The notes: generated from the letters alone by a model not told the origin. Shown: positions 1 through 8,827, counted from the first letter of the stretch. The stretch is DNA of 64,000 bases from Mesorhizobium sp. (GCF_023954305.1 NZ_JAMLIG010000002.1:443722-507721), one strand, 5' to 3'. A program made the numbers and translations.

Positions 1-223
1 AGGACATCGGCGCGATCAGCGACAGCGTCAGGTAGCCATGCGCGATCGTCGATTTCGACGGGCTCTCGCGCCGCGCCCGTTCGACATCGACATGGATCCA
101 TTGATGGTCGTTCGTCGTCGTGGCAAACGCGTCGATCATCTTCTGGTCGACGGTGACCCACGACGACACGCCGAGTTCCTGCCCGACTTTTGTCTTCATG
201 CCGTCGAACGTCAGCGTCGCCAT
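1..223 (-). CDS. MaoC/NodN-like dehydratase, N-terminal part (partial)
   Basis: This gene runs off the left edge, leaving only the first 74 codons. Translation from the ATG at 223 gives an N-terminus beginning MATLTFDGMK, followed by TNDHQWIHVD and then IAHGYLTLSL near residue 65. The NDHQWIH and AHGYLTLS motifs are typical of the MaoC/NodN-like hot-dog hydratases, which hydrate enoyl-CoA thioesters. The ATG is preceded by AGGAG at good spacing. Two phasin genes lie within 4 kb, so a link to polyhydroxyalkanoate metabolism (an R-specific enoyl-CoA hydratase role) is possible. That link is inference: the classical PhaJ signature is not a clean match and the C-terminus is not visible. Confidence 0.8.
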   Translation of the reverse strand, partial: MATLTFDGMKTKVGQELGVSSWVTVDQKMIDAFATTTNDHQWIHVDVERARRESPSKSTIAHGYLTLSLIAPMS

Positions 224-345
224 CCAGACTCTCCTGCAAGCTTGTTCAGTCCGCAGGCCTCTAGCCCGCTCGAGCCGTTCTGCAAAGCGGCCGGCGCTCT
301 TTCATGCTGGTGAACGGGGCGGGCCAGGCGCCTGACCACCGCATG

Positions 346-383
346 CGTCATTCCGGGTTCCGCTGCGCGGCCCCGGAATGACG
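346..383. repeat. Palindromic intergenic repeat, short copy
   Basis: A perfect 12-bp inverted repeat (CGTCATTCCGGG / CCCGGAATGACG) flanks a 14-bp loop. The right part recurs at 16724-16755 in a longer version. It sits just past the stop of the alpha-hydroxy-acid oxidase gene, so it may also form an RNA hairpin at the end of that transcript. Elements of this look are common between genes in Mesorhizobium and its relatives. Confidence 0.75.
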
Positions 384-399
384 GCGTAGATGTCGTGGC

Positions 400-1653
400 C
401 TATCCGAGGACATCGCCGGCGAGCCCCTCCGCGCGCGTCCTGCCGGTCAGCGCCAGCGTCAGGTCCAGCTCGGCGACGACATTGCGGATCACCTCGCCCA
501 CGCCCGCTTCGCCAGCCAGCGCCAGGCCGTAGACATATGGCCGGCCGAGCAGGACCGCGCGAGCGCCAAGCGCCAGCGCCTTCGCCACGTCCGCGCCGGA
601 GCGTATGCCTGAATCCATCAGCACCGGCAGGCCGCCCGCCGCCGCGACGACACCGGGCAACGCATCGAGCGTGGCGATTTCGCCGTCCACCTGCCGGCCG
701 CCGTGGTTCGACACGACAAGCCCGTCCACCCCATGCTCCCGCGCCAGCCGCGCATCGTCGGCGTGCCGCACGCCCTTGAGCAGGATCGGCAGCTTCGTCA
801 TCTGCCTGAGCCTGCCGATGTCCGCCCATGTCAGGTCCGGCCGCGAATAGGTGGCGACGAAATGCCCGACCGCGGCGCGCACCTGGCCGATCGGCAGCCC
901 GAACTCCCTGCCCTTGCGTCTGAGGCTCAGAAGCGCCTCGATCACGCCCAGCCCCTTCGGCTTCACGCCGGTCTCCGGCGGCTTCGCCGGGATCGCGGCG
1001 CGGAACACCGGGTCGGAGAGGTATTGCGCCAGCCCCTGCCCTTTCAGGAACGGCAGCGATGCTCGGTCGAGGTCGCGCGGGCGCCAGCCGAGCAGCGTCG
1101 TGTCGAGCGTCACCACGATCGCCTCGCAGCCGCAGGCCTCCGCGCGCGATACGAGCGAGCGCACGAAAGCGTCGTCGCTCGACCAGTAGAGCTGGAACCA
1201 GCGGGGCGCCGATCCCATCGCCGCCGCCGTCTTCTCCATCGCCACCGACGCCTGGTTGGAGAAGACGTAGCCGATCCTTTCGGCCGCCGCGGCGCGCGCC
1301 ACGGCGAGGTCGGCCTCAGGATGCACCATCTCCAGCACGCCGATCGGCGCGAGCAGCACGGGCGCCGCATGCCTGCGCCCGAACAGTTCGACCGACAGAT
1401 CCCGCGCCGAGACGTCGTTGAGCACACGCGGCACGAAGCGGTGCCGGTCGAAGGCGGCGCGGTTGGCCCGCATCGTGGATTCCATCCCCGCCCCGCCGAC
1501 GATATAGGCAGCCGCCTCCGGACTCATCGCAGCCGCTGCCTTCGCCTCCAGCGCGTCCGGCGACACCGGAACGAGCGGCTTGGCCCCGCCCACGCCCGGC
1601 ACGTAGATCTGCATCTGCCGCAGGCGGCCGGGAGACGGCGGCGATATCGTCAT
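400..1653 (-). CDS. FMN-dependent alpha-hydroxy-acid oxidizing protein (lactate 2-monooxygenase-like)
   Basis: A 417-residue flavoenzyme of the LldD/glycolate oxidase/lactate monooxygenase family, which oxidises L-2-hydroxy acids such as lactate to 2-oxo acids on FMN. It carries the family motif YIVGGAGMEST near residues 50-60 and the active-site block SNHGGRQVDG near 315-324, with the catalytic His and substrate-binding Arg. GWRPRDLD and the following LPFLKGQGLAQY segment resemble lactate 2-monooxygenases more than membrane-bound LldD. The reading frame extends to a GTG at 1668, but the ATG at 1653 has GGAG nine bases upstream and is the better start. There is no signal peptide, so it is probably cytoplasmic. 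The true substrate cannot be settled from sequence. Confidence 0.88.
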   Translation of the reverse strand: MTISPPSPGRLRQMQIYVPGVGGAKPLVPVSPDALEAKAAAAMSPEAAAYIVGGAGMESTMRANRAAFDRHRFVPRVLNDVSARDLSVELFGRRHAAPVLLAPIGVLEMVHPEADLAVARAAAAERIGYVFSNQASVAMEKTAAAMGSAPRWFQLYWSSDDAFVRSLVSRAEACGCEAIVVTLDTTLLGWRPRDLDRASLPFLKGQGLAQYLSDPVFRAAIPAKPPETGVKPKGLGVIEALLSLRRKGREFGLPIGQVRAAVGHFVATYSRPDLTWADIGRLRQMTKLPILLKGVRHADDARLAREHGVDGLVVSNHGGRQVDGEIATLDALPGVVAAAGGLPVLMDSGIRSGADVAKALALGARAVLLGRPYVYGLALAGEAGVGEVIRNVVAELDLTLALTGRTRAEGLAGDVLG

Positions 1654-1681
1654 GGCTTCCGTCTCCACACGGAGCGACGAA

Positions 1682-2113
1682 CTACTTCTTCCGCTCCATC
1701 CCCTCGCGGATCTCCTCCATCGCCTCCTTGATGCGGTCGCGCAGGATCTCGATCGTCTCGGTGGAGGATTTGCGCACCACGTCCGCCATCTCGCTGGCGT
1801 TCTTGACCGCGGTCTCGAACGACTTCTTGGCGAAGTCCGCCTGCTTGCTCATCAGTTCCTGCGGGCCGCCGGTGGCGCGAAAATTCTGCGCCATGTCGGT
1901 GACCTCGCGCAGCGTCTCCTGCAGGATCTCGCGCTGCTTCGCCATCAGGTTCGACGCGCCCTCGGTCGCCGCCTTGGCCGTCTTCTCCAGCGTCTCGAGG
2001 TTCTTGCGGTGGTGTTCGATGATCTTCTCGACATCGACGCTCGGCATCTTCAACTGTTCGCCGAAGCTCTTGAACATGTCGACGAACGATTCGTTTTCCG
2101 TCTTCTTCGCCAT
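1682..2113 (-). CDS. Phasin family protein (first copy)
   Basis: A 143-residue helical, charged protein without signal peptide. It begins MAKKTENESFVDMFKSFGEQ and has long amphipathic helices rich in Lys, Glu and Ala, including a QNFRATGGPQELMSKQADFA segment near residues 75-95 of the type seen in the granule-binding phasin family. Phasins coat polyhydroxyalkanoate granules and control their size. The ATG follows GGGAGCACAAG, a good ribosome-binding site. It lies upstream of, and on the same strand as, the hydroxy-acid oxidase, with 28 bp between them. A second, different phasin lies at 3678-4157. No PhaR-like palindrome is visible before this copy. Confidence 0.88.
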   Translation of the reverse strand: MAKKTENESFVDMFKSFGEQLKMPSVDVEKIIEHHRKNLETLEKTAKAATEGASNLMAKQREILQETLREVTDMAQNFRATGGPQELMSKQADFAKKSFETAVKNASEMADVVRKSSTETIEILRDRIKEAMEEIREGMERKK

Positions 2114-2183
2114 CTTGTGCTCCCGGTTCGCGGCGTCATGGGCTGCGCCGCCTCGGGCCAGATTAGGCCAAGGCCGGACAAGG

Positions 2184-3470
2184 TCAATTGCCGAAGATCA
2201 GGACCTCGCCGATATGCAGCGCCAGCCCTGCCAGGCCACCCACCAGCATGCCGTTGAAGCGGATGAACTGCAGGTCGCGGCCGACATTGAGTTCGATGAG
2301 ATGGGTGAGCTGGCCGAGGTCCCAGCCCTTGACCTGGTCGGCGATGAAGCGCGACACGCCGCTCTTCTGGTTTTCCACGAAGGAGCCGAGCGCCACGACG
2401 AAGCCGGCATTCATGTCGGCGCGGATCGCCGGATCGGCCGCGAGCTGGCGGCCGATGTCGACGAATGCCGAGGCGAGGTGCCTGCGGATCACCGAATCGT
2501 CCGATCCCGCGTCCTGCTCGACATAGGTCCTGAAACCCGTCCACATGTCCCGCGCCAGTTCGCGCACTTCCGGGCGCGCCAGAAAATCGCGCTTCAGCTT
2601 CTCCACCTGCTTGCCGTAGGTCTTCGAAGTCTTCAGCGTCTCGACGAAGCCCAGGACGAAGCGGTCGAACTCGGCCCGCATAGGATGGTCCGGGTCCGCC
2701 TTGACCTCCTCGAGCAGCGACCCGGCCGACGCGACGATCTTCTTCAACAGATAGGCATCCGCCCTGAACAGCTTGGCCACCGACGGCAGCTCGTCGCGGA
2801 TCTTGTCGCGCAGCGCATCCTGCGCATCCTGGTCGCTCAGGAACCCGCCCAGCACCTTGATGATCTCGTCGAACAGCTTCTGGTGGCGCCGGTCGTGGGT
2901 GACGGCGGTGAGAAGCTCGGCGGCCAGCGGCGCAAGCTGCACCTTCTCGATCTGCTCGATCACCCGCTTCGTGATGAAGTCCTTGAGACCCGTGCCTTCG
3001 ATCGCGGACACCGTCTGCGGCACCAGCCGCGCGACGAAGCGCGACAGCGCCTCGGCGCGCCGCGGTTCGGCCAGCCAGTCGGCGACCAGCGCCGCGAAAT
3101 CGACCTCGCGCAGCTTGCGCGTCACCGGTTCCGGGGCGAGAAAATTCGCCTCGATGAAATAGCCGAGATTGTCGGCGATCCGTTCCTGGTTCGACGGGAT
3201 GATCGCCGTATGCGGGATCGGCAGGCCGAGCGGCCGTTTGAACAGGGCGACGACGGCATACCAGTCAGCCAGCCCGCCGATCATCGCCGCCTCGGCGAAC
3301 GCCGCGACATAGGCCAGCGCCGGCACGCTCGCCTCGAAGCTGCGCGCGGCGAGGAACACGGCAAGGCACAGTACCAGCATCGACGTCGCCAGCGCCTTGA
3401 TCCGGCGCAGCGCCGCGAGCTTGGCCGCGTCGGCCGCGGCGGTCGTCTGGGTTCGGGCGAAGTCCTGCAT
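2184..3470 (-). CDS. DUF445 family membrane protein
   Basis: A 428-residue protein of the DUF445 (YjiN-like) family, whose function is not established. Two hydrophobic segments lie near the N-terminus (about residues 25-45, then 50-75 with GGLADWYAVVALFKRPLGLP, the family hallmark). A long soluble, mostly helical middle follows, and a last hydrophobic segment at the C-terminus (GMLVGGLAGLALHIGEVLIF). The layout suggests a membrane-anchored protein with a large helical domain. The ribosome-binding site before the ATG at 3470 is weak. It is co-directional with the phasin gene downstream, with a 70-bp gap, and divergent from the phasin at 3678. Confidence 0.85.
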   Translation of the reverse strand: MQDFARTQTTAAADAAKLAALRRIKALATSMLVLCLAVFLAARSFEASVPALAYVAAFAEAAMIGGLADWYAVVALFKRPLGLPIPHTAIIPSNQERIADNLGYFIEANFLAPEPVTRKLREVDFAALVADWLAEPRRAEALSRFVARLVPQTVSAIEGTGLKDFITKRVIEQIEKVQLAPLAAELLTAVTHDRRHQKLFDEIIKVLGGFLSDQDAQDALRDKIRDELPSVAKLFRADAYLLKKIVASAGSLLEEVKADPDHPMRAEFDRFVLGFVETLKTSKTYGKQVEKLKRDFLARPEVRELARDMWTGFRTYVEQDAGSDDSVIRRHLASAFVDIGRQLAADPAIRADMNAGFVVALGSFVENQKSGVSRFIADQVKGWDLGQLTHLIELNVGRDLQFIRFNGMLVGGLAGLALHIGEVLIFGN

Positions 3471-3558
3471 GGAAGGCGGTCCGGCTGTGATTCAAGACTT
3501 AAGCGGTCCGGCCCGCATCCGCCACCCCGGTCGCAGATCACGGGTACGATCAGAATTT

Positions 3559-3597
3559 ATTGTGCACTGCACAATTCTGGATATTGCATTGCACAAT
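3559..3597. promoter_or_regulatory. Twin PhaR-like operator upstream of the phasin gene
   Basis: There are two sites of the form TGC-N3-GCA. The first (3559-3575) is the perfect palindrome ATTGTGC-ACT-GCACAAT; the second (about 3584-3597) is TTGC-ATT-GCACAAT. Their centres are 22 bp apart, about two helical turns, so they lie on the same DNA face. PhaR repressors of phasin genes in alphaproteobacteria are known to bind TGC/GCA dyads in phaP promoters. The sites start about 120 bp before the phasin ATG. Assignment to PhaR is inference; phaR itself is not in the window. Confidence 0.65.
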
Positions 3598-3677
3598 AGC
3601 CCTTCCTATTTATGTTCCACCCCGGGTCGATCATGAACGGGGCGAACCGTTGCTCCCGAATGAGGATGGAGACCATC

Positions 3678-4157
3678 ATGGCCAAGACCACCAAGACCGC
3701 TTCCGCAGCCCAGGATCCCATGGCTTCGCTTGCCGAGGCTTTCGAGACCGTGCAGGCGAAGCTCGAAGTTCCCGCCGCCGCGCGTGATTTCGTCAAGCGC
3801 ACCGCCAGCGCCGCGCAGGAACGCGCCGAGAGCGTGCACGAAGATCTTGCGGCCGCGACGGCCAAGGTCGAGAATTTCGCGACCGCCTTCGTCGGCAACT
3901 ATGCCGATTTCGCCCGCGGCCTCGTCAACGCCTCGCTCGCCAATGTCCAGCATGCGCTGACCACGGTCGAGAAGGTCGCCGGCGCCAAGTCGCTCAACGA
4001 GGCCCTGCAGATCCAGGCCGACTATGTGCGCGAGAGCGCCCGCTCGAACTTCGAGCGCGCCAAGGATGCCGCCGAAGCCGCCCGCGTCACCGTCATCGAC
4101 GGCGCCCAGACCATCCAGTCCGAGATTTCGGCCCTCTACACGAAGAAGGCCGCGTAA
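3678..4157 (+). CDS. Phasin (granule-associated protein, second copy)
   Basis: A 159-residue helical protein beginning MAKTTKTASAAQDPMASLAE, of the phasin family that coats polyhydroxyalkanoate granules. The sequence is rich in Ala, Glu and Lys with regular amphipathic helices, lacks Cys and carries no signal peptide. The middle (VENFATAFVGNYADFARGLV) and the segment with LQIQADYVRESARSNFERAK match the phasin pattern. The frame is open further upstream, but the ATG at 3678 has GGAG seven bases before it and starts the conserved region. It has its own promoter region with twin PhaR-like palindromes and is followed by a clear terminator. It is not a close copy of the phasin at 1682-2113. Confidence 0.88.
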   Translation: MAKTTKTASAAQDPMASLAEAFETVQAKLEVPAAARDFVKRTASAAQERAESVHEDLAAATAKVENFATAFVGNYADFARGLVNASLANVQHALTTVEKVAGAKSLNEALQIQADYVRESARSNFERAKDAAEAARVTVIDGAQTIQSEISALYTKKAA

Positions 4158-4194
4158 GCGTAGCGTCCCGCGTCGGAAGCGTTTCGCGTAACAA

Positions 4195-4228
4195 GAAGCC
4201 CCGCCGGAGCGATCCGGCGAGGCTTTTT
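4195..4228 (+). terminator. Rho-independent terminator after the phasin gene
   Basis: A GC-rich stem (AAGCC-CC-GCCGGA pairing with TCCGGC-GA-GGCTT) with a four-base loop is followed by a run of five T. It lies 38 bp after the phasin stop. Read on the other strand it sits just after groEL and is followed by a weaker T-containing tract, so it may serve both convergent genes. Confidence 0.8.
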
Positions 4229-4246
4229 CATGTCAGGTTTCGCTGA

Positions 4247-5872
<1,626 letters not shown>

Positions 5873-5929
5873 TGGATCACTCCTTCGATAGGCAGTTTTC
5901 GTTGACCGGTGGATTGCACGAAGAAGCCG

Positions 5930-6244
5930 TCAGGCGGCCTTCTTCAGTTCCGCGGTCTGCTCGATCACGCCCATCACGTCGCTCTCCTTCATGATGAGCA
6001 GGTCCTCGCCGGCGAGCTTGATCTCGGTGCCGGACCATTTGCCGAACAGGATGCGGTCGCCGACCTTGACGTCGAGTTCGATGAGCTTGCCGCTCTCGTC
6101 GCGGGCGCCCGGACCGACGGCGACGACCTCGCCCTCGCTCGGCTTTTCCTTGGCGGTGTCGGGAATGATGATGCCGCCGGCCGTCTTCTCCTCGGCTTCG
6201 ATCCGACGGACGACGATGCGGTCATGCAGGGGTCGGAACTTCAT
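5930..6244 (-). CDS. groES: Co-chaperonin GroES (10 kDa)
   Basis: The 104-residue lid of the GroEL chamber. It begins MKFRPLHDRIVVRR and contains EEKTAGGIIIPDTAKEKPSE, the mobile loop that contacts GroEL, then the GDRILFGKWSGTE block and a C-terminus with MGVIEQ. The frame is open seven codons further upstream, but the ATG at 6244 is preceded by AAGGAG and begins the conserved sequence. It is the first gene of the groESL operon. No CIRCE element (TTAGCACTC-N9-GAGTGCTAA) is visible upstream, so control by HrcA is not supported here; a heat-shock sigma factor promoter is more likely. Confidence 0.97.
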   Translation of the reverse strand: MKFRPLHDRIVVRRIEAEEKTAGGIIIPDTAKEKPSEGEVVAVGPGARDESGKLIELDVKVGDRILFGKWSGTEIKLAGEDLLIMKESDVMGVIEQTAELKKAA

Positions 6245-6348
6245 GTCGTTCTCCTTCAAGGACAAACAGGTGTTGAAATTCCTCCGCGGCCGCCTGCGTT
6301 GCGGCGGACGCGGGGCTCGCGCGGCCCGTAGGGCGCCGCGCGGGCGTT

Positions 6349-6378
6349 GATTTGGTTTTGCCGATTTTGCCTTTCAAG
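6349..6378 (-). promoter_or_regulatory. Candidate RpoH-type promoter of groESL
   Basis: On the minus strand, CTTGAA (6373-6378) is separated by 17 bases from CCAAATC (6349-6355). The first element matches the -35 of heat-shock sigma factor promoters well; the second is only a moderate match to CCCCATnT/CYTATnT. It lies about 100 bases before the groES ATG. This is a sequence-similarity guess. Confidence 0.35.
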
Positions 6379-6436
6379 AGCTCTGCGGAAATTTTTCGCG
6401 AACAGCGCAACCCACTGTTCCGGCTCGATATTCCGC

Positions 6437-6709
6437 TAGAGCAATGTCCGACCAGGTTGAACCAGTTCTGTTTCTCCGATGGCGAGGCGATCCGCCAGGA
6501 AGGCGGTGCAGGCCGTGCTGGTGGCACGGCCCAGTCCGCCTGACGCCGCGGGCGCCCGCCAGCGGGAAACCCTTCGGGCCGGGTTAATTCGGGCCAAATC
6601 CGTCGGTCTTCGGACTTGGCCGTGCCACCAGCACGACCGCGCCGAAGACCTCGACCTTGGCCCGAATTCCCTCCGGCAGAACGGTTCAACCTGATCGGAC
6701 ATTGCTCTA
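6437..6709. repeat. Nested inverted-repeat (MITE-like) element
   Basis: A 273-bp element between groES and the GNAT gene. Its ends are near-perfect inverted repeats: 6437-6470 begins TAGAGCAATGTCCGA and 6677-6709 is its reverse complement with one mismatch and one missing base. Inside are further inverted pairs: GTGCTGGTGGCACGGCC at about 6515-6531 against 6618-6634, and AATTCGGGCCAA (6587-6598) against TTGGCCCGAATT (6657-6668). There is no transposase and no convincing ORF. It ends nine bases from the GNAT stop codon, so it could also end that transcript. Confidence 0.8.
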
Positions 6710-6718
6710 ACTCAGAGC

Positions 6719-7267
6719 CTAGACGACCGCCCGGATGATGCTGCCGGTCGGCAGGTGCGTCGTAAACGACATGTGCATGCCCGACAGGTCGATCGAGCCC
6801 ACCGTTTCGCCGTCCTCGAAGTGCAGATTGGCGTCGAACTTCTTGGCCAGCGACTTCATCGCCATGTTGTTCGGGTGCGTCGTAACGCGCAGGCTCTCGT
6901 AGCCCAGCGCGATCGCATGCCCGATCAGCCGCTTGAACAGCTGGCTGCCGATGCCCTTGTGCTGCAGGTGACGTTCGACGGAAAAGGCGATCTCGCCGGT
7001 CGGCGGGTCGAGGTCGGGCCGCTCGTGCAGTTCCGCCGCGCCATGCACCTCGCCGTTCTCGACATAGCCGATCACGGTCGCCCCCTGTGAGAAGCAGCGC
7101 GCAGCATAGGACGCGACGAAAACGTCGTCCGTCATGCCGTTGAAGCGGTCGCGCCGGCTTTCCGGGTCAAGTCTGAGCAGGTGCTCGCGAAAACTCGCAA
7201 GATCGGATGGCCTGAGCTGGCGGATCTGACCCGCGGGCTTCGGCCCTGAATGCTTGCTCTGTCTCAT
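6719..7267 (-). CDS. GNAT family N-acetyltransferase
   Basis: A 182-residue protein with one GNAT fold, expected to move an acetyl group from acetyl-CoA to an amine on an unknown substrate. After a basic N-terminal tail (MRQSKHSGPKPAGQ) the acetyltransferase domain starts at IRQLRPSDL. The GEIAFSVERHLQHKGIGSQL segment near residue 95 is the acetyl-CoA-binding motif A (Q/R-x-x-G-x-G/A), and VTTHPNNMAMKSLAKKFD follows as motif B. The gene stands alone, divergent from rirA. A PhaR-like palindrome lies 56 bp before its start, and its 3' end abuts the nested inverted-repeat element. Confidence 0.88.
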   Translation of the reverse strand: MRQSKHSGPKPAGQIRQLRPSDLASFREHLLRLDPESRRDRFNGMTDDVFVASYAARCFSQGATVIGYVENGEVHGAAELHERPDLDPPTGEIAFSVERHLQHKGIGSQLFKRLIGHAIALGYESLRVTTHPNNMAMKSLAKKFDANLHFEDGETVGSIDLSGMHMSFTTHLPTGSIIRAVV

Positions 7268-7322
7268 ATTCGCGATCCTCGTGGTCCTCCCGCGAGTCGT
7301 CGACCTATCGTCCGCGCTGATA

Positions 7323-7337
7323 TTGTGCAGCGCACAA
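7323..7337. promoter_or_regulatory. PhaR-like palindrome upstream of the GNAT gene
   Basis: A perfect dyad, TTGTGC-AGC-GCACAA. It shares the TTGTGC-N3-GCACAA form with the first site before the phasin gene at 3559-3575. It lies 56 bp before the GNAT start (minus strand) and 220 bp before rirA, so the GNAT gene is the likelier target. The regulator is inferred, not shown. Confidence 0.5.
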
Positions 7338-7450
7338 AAAAATTCAAGTCCGCGGGCGGCAGAGTAGCGATTTCGCCGCCCGCGCCGATGCGAGTGCGGC
7401 CAATCGGCATCACCCGTCCGGCGGCCATGTGCCGCACGTTCGTCATAAGT

Positions 7451-7465
7451 TGAACTTTTTTGTCA
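7451..7465. promoter_or_regulatory. Candidate iron-responsive operator (IRO) before rirA
   Basis: TGA-ACTTTTTTG-TCA fits the TGA-N9-TCA core of the RirA-bound iron-responsive operator. It lies about 95 bp upstream of the rirA ATG. A second TGA-N9-TCA site sits between hemP and hmuR, which supports a shared RirA regulon. Autoregulation by RirA is inference. Confidence 0.55.
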
Positions 7466-7483
7466 TCTTATATCAATCTACTC

Positions 7484-7496
7484 TGGAATAATTCCA
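7484..7496. promoter_or_regulatory. Palindrome in the rirA promoter, possible Irr (ICE) site
   Basis: TGGAAT-A-ATTCCA is a perfect 13-bp palindrome in an AT-rich patch 60 bp before rirA. Its form resembles the Irr-binding ICE motif (TTTAGAAnnnTTCTAAA) but does not match it exactly. Irr and RirA are known to be linked in rhizobial iron control. Confidence 0.35.
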
Positions 7497-7557
7497 AAAA
7501 GCAGCGCATATACGTTAAACAGGCCAAGCAGCCGGACCGTCCAAGGAAAGCAATTCG

Positions 7558-8022
7558 ATGCGCCTCACCCGCCAGACCAACTATGCCGTCCGCATCATGA
7601 TGTATTGTGCGGCCAACAGCGGCCGGCTGAGCCGCATTCCCGAGATCGCATCGGCCTATGGCGTGTCGGAACTGTTTCTGTTCAAGATTCTGCAACCGCT
7701 CGTCGAAGCACGACTTGTCGAAACCGTGCGCGGCCGCAACGGGGGCGTTCGGCTCGCGCGCGAAGCTTCGGAGATCACCCTGTTCGACGTCGTCCGCGTC
7801 ACGGAGGAAAATTTCGCCATGGCGGAATGCTTCGAGAACGACGCCGCCGATTGCCCGCTGATCGATTCCTGCGCGCTGAACGCCGCCTTGCGCAAGGCGC
7901 TGGGCGCCTTCTTCGACGTGTTGGAGAGCTACACGATCGAGGATCTGGTCAAGGAACGCACCGACGTCCGCCTCCTGCTCGGCATCTCGTCGCCGGTGCT
8001 GCCGGTCGCCGCTGCGAGCTGA
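7558..8022 (+). CDS. rirA: Iron-responsive Rrf2-family regulator RirA
   Basis: A 154-residue transcription factor that represses iron-uptake genes when iron is plentiful, sensing through an iron-sulfur cluster. The N-terminal MRLTRQTNYAVRIMMYCAAN and the winged-helix region (residues about 25-65, with VSELFLFKILQPLVEARLVE) are typical of rhizobial RirA. Three conserved cysteines, Cys91, Cys99 and Cys105, lie in the AECFENDAADC region, as expected for cluster ligation. Its promoter carries a TGA-N9-TCA operator and a palindrome. It converges on the heme uptake gene hmuV with six bases between the stop codons, placing the regulator beside a probable target operon. Confidence 0.95.
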   Translation: MRLTRQTNYAVRIMMYCAANSGRLSRIPEIASAYGVSELFLFKILQPLVEARLVETVRGRNGGVRLAREASEITLFDVVRVTEENFAMAECFENDAADCPLIDSCALNAALRKALGAFFDVLESYTIEDLVKERTDVRLLLGISSPVLPVAAAS

Positions 8023-8028
8023 CAATTC

Positions 8029-8820
8029 CTAAAGCGTCGCCGATTGCGGCAGCACGAAAGGCGCTCCTCCGGCCGGCGTCACGCCGACTCTCAGGCCGCA
8101 TTCGAACACCCGGCTGATCCGTTCGTCGACGAGGACCTGGTCCGGTCCACCCACCGCCTCCGCCCTCCCATGATGCATCATCACAATCCTGTCGGCGAAC
8201 ATCGCCGTCAGGTTGAGGTCGTGCAGGATCGCCACCACGCCGCCCCCCGCCTTGGCGAAATCGCGCGCGATTCCCATGATGATCAGCTGGTGCTTGATAT
8301 CGAGGCTGGACACCGGCTCGTCGAGCAGCAGGAACCGTGCCTGGCCGTCGAGAACCGGCTGCCAGACCTGGCACAGCACGCGGGCGAGCTGGACCCGCTG
8401 CTGCTCGCCGCCGGACAGTTCCTGATAGAACCGACCGGCGAAGCCGGCGAGGTCGACGCGCCTCAGCGCCTCCTCGGCCAGATGCGCCAGTGCCGGACCC
8501 GTCACGCCCGAAAGCCCGCTGGTCAGGCCGAGGCGCACGATCTCCAGCACGGTGAACGGGAAGGACAGGCTCGTCGCCTGCGGCAGCACGGCGCGCAGCC
8601 CCGCCATCTCCCAGGGCTTCATCGTCCGCAGTTCGCGGCCGGCGAACATGATCGATCCGCGATAGGCCCATTCGCCCGAGATTGCCTTCAGCAGCGTGGT
8701 CTTGCCGGACCCGTTGGGCCCGACGATGGCCGTCACCTGCCCGGCTTCCGCCTGCAAGCTCACACCGGCGACGATTCGCTTGGCGCCTATGTCGACGCCG
8801 ACCTCGCTGAGTTCGATCAC
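8029..8820 (-). CDS. hmuV: Heme ABC importer ATP-binding protein HmuV
   Basis: A 263-residue ATPase that powers heme transport across the inner membrane together with HmuU. The Walker A motif GPNGSGKTT is at residues 34-42, the signature LSGGEQQRVQLARVL begins at 135, and Walker B FLLLDEPVSSLD begins at 163, followed by an H-loop His in ILHDLNLT. It belongs to the FecE/BtuD/HmuV type. It is the last gene of hemP-hmuS-hmuT-hmuU-hmuV on the minus strand, seven bases after hmuU, and ends six bases from the convergent rirA. Confidence 0.95.
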   Translation of the reverse strand: MIELSEVGVDIGAKRIVAGVSLQAEAGQVTAIVGPNGSGKTTLLKAISGEWAYRGSIMFAGRELRTMKPWEMAGLRAVLPQATSLSFPFTVLEIVRLGLTSGLSGVTGPALAHLAEEALRRVDLAGFAGRFYQELSGGEQQRVQLARVLCQVWQPVLDGQARFLLLDEPVSSLDIKHQLIIMGIARDFAKAGGGVVAILHDLNLTAMFADRIVMMHHGRAEAVGGPDQVLVDERISRVFECGLRVGVTPAGGAPFVLPQSATL

Positions 8821-8827
8821 GGCACCC

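Noticed and set aside
6245..6436. CIRCE element for groESL
   Set aside because: No TTAGCACTC-N9-GAGTGCTAA or near match.
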